This document shows positions 63,979 through 64,000 of a DNA stretch of 64,000 bases, in pieces (the first letter of the stretch is position 1; each line of letters begins with the position of its first letter). Source of the stretch: Novispirillum itersonii (GTDB taxonomy: Bacteria; Pseudomonadota; Alphaproteobacteria; Rhodospirillales; Rhodospirillaceae). The notes under the pieces are model-generated. The model saw nothing but the letters and a program-made list of their open reading frames with translations, was not told the DNA's origin and searched no databases. Both the position numbers and the translations under genes were made by a program. The stretch spans positions 146,433 to 210,432 of the forward strand of contig NZ_JACIIX010000008.1 in the NCBI RefSeq assembly GCF_014205675.1, written 5' to 3'.

Positions 63979-64000
63979 GGCGAGGGTCGGATCGAGAAAA

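Noticed and set aside
1..64000. tRNA, rRNA, CRISPR arrays and insertion sequences.
   Set aside because: I saw no cloverleaf-like gene, no regularly spaced repeat array and no transposase reading frame in the window. Unaided reading could miss a lone tRNA, so a covariance scan would settle it.

Overview
This window is about 64 kb of high-GC chromosome from an alphaproteobacterium, most likely a motile member of the Rhodospirillales. That placement is an inference from gene content: a complete aapJQMP general amino-acid transporter, an EipB-type DUF1849 envelope protein, a bacterial ELM1-family protein, a FixJ-type DctR/DctS pair divergent from dctPQM, and three chemotaxis receptors. I found no rRNA, tRNA, CRISPR array, transposase or convincing prophage. 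Coding density is high, and most intergenic space is promoters, hairpin terminators and short interspersed palindromes.

Layout. 0-5.5 kb: the 3' end of a ChaC-type gamma-glutamylcyclotransferase, a dCache chemoreceptor, pyrE, an enoyl-CoA hydratase and an ELM1-family gene. 5.5-9.4 kb: an ABC importer of the TrpXYZ-like type (ATPase, permease, binding protein), then a kynurenine-formamidase-like hydrolase broken by one in-frame TGA. 9.6-22.5 kb: a long plus-strand catabolic operon that I read as aerobic CoA-dependent breakdown of anthranilate (2-aminobenzoate). It encodes a two-domain aminobenzoyl-CoA monooxygenase/reductase, an SDR, a MarR regulator, an enoyl-CoA hydratase, an acyl-CoA dehydrogenase, a 2-aminobenzoate-CoA ligase, a five-gene Liv-type importer, a hotdog thioesterase and a RidA-family protein. 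22.5-28.2 kb: a DUF808 membrane protein, a fused indolepyruvate ferredoxin oxidoreductase and a divergent CMD-family protein. Taken together, 5.5-28 kb looks like an island for uptake and degradation of tryptophan-derived and other aromatic acids.

28-49 kb is mainly housekeeping: eipB, aspS, aapJQMP, rnd, the ppx/ppk1 polyphosphate pair, a SixA-like phosphatase, sppA with a rhodanese gene, corA, glmM-thiD and folE. The folE promoter carries a near-consensus Zur-type operator. 49-57 kb: two stand-alone periplasmic family-3 binding proteins, a protein with an EpmC-like motif, two tandem chemoreceptors of equal length, prmB, and a gene with a phage-CI-like HTH. 57.9-63.8 kb: the C4-dicarboxylate TRAP system dctPQM with its divergent two-component system dctS-dctR.

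The most unusual signals are the TGA replacing a conserved Trp codon in the hydrolase, the Zur-like box over the promoter of a zinc-dependent folE, the 14-bp direct repeats in front of the anthranilate operon, a perfect palindrome between the indolepyruvate oxidoreductase and CMD genes, hairpins placed between binding-protein and permease genes in three separate importer operons, and a 48-bp palindromic repeat present in two identical copies. I did not find a clearly unprecedented multigene system.
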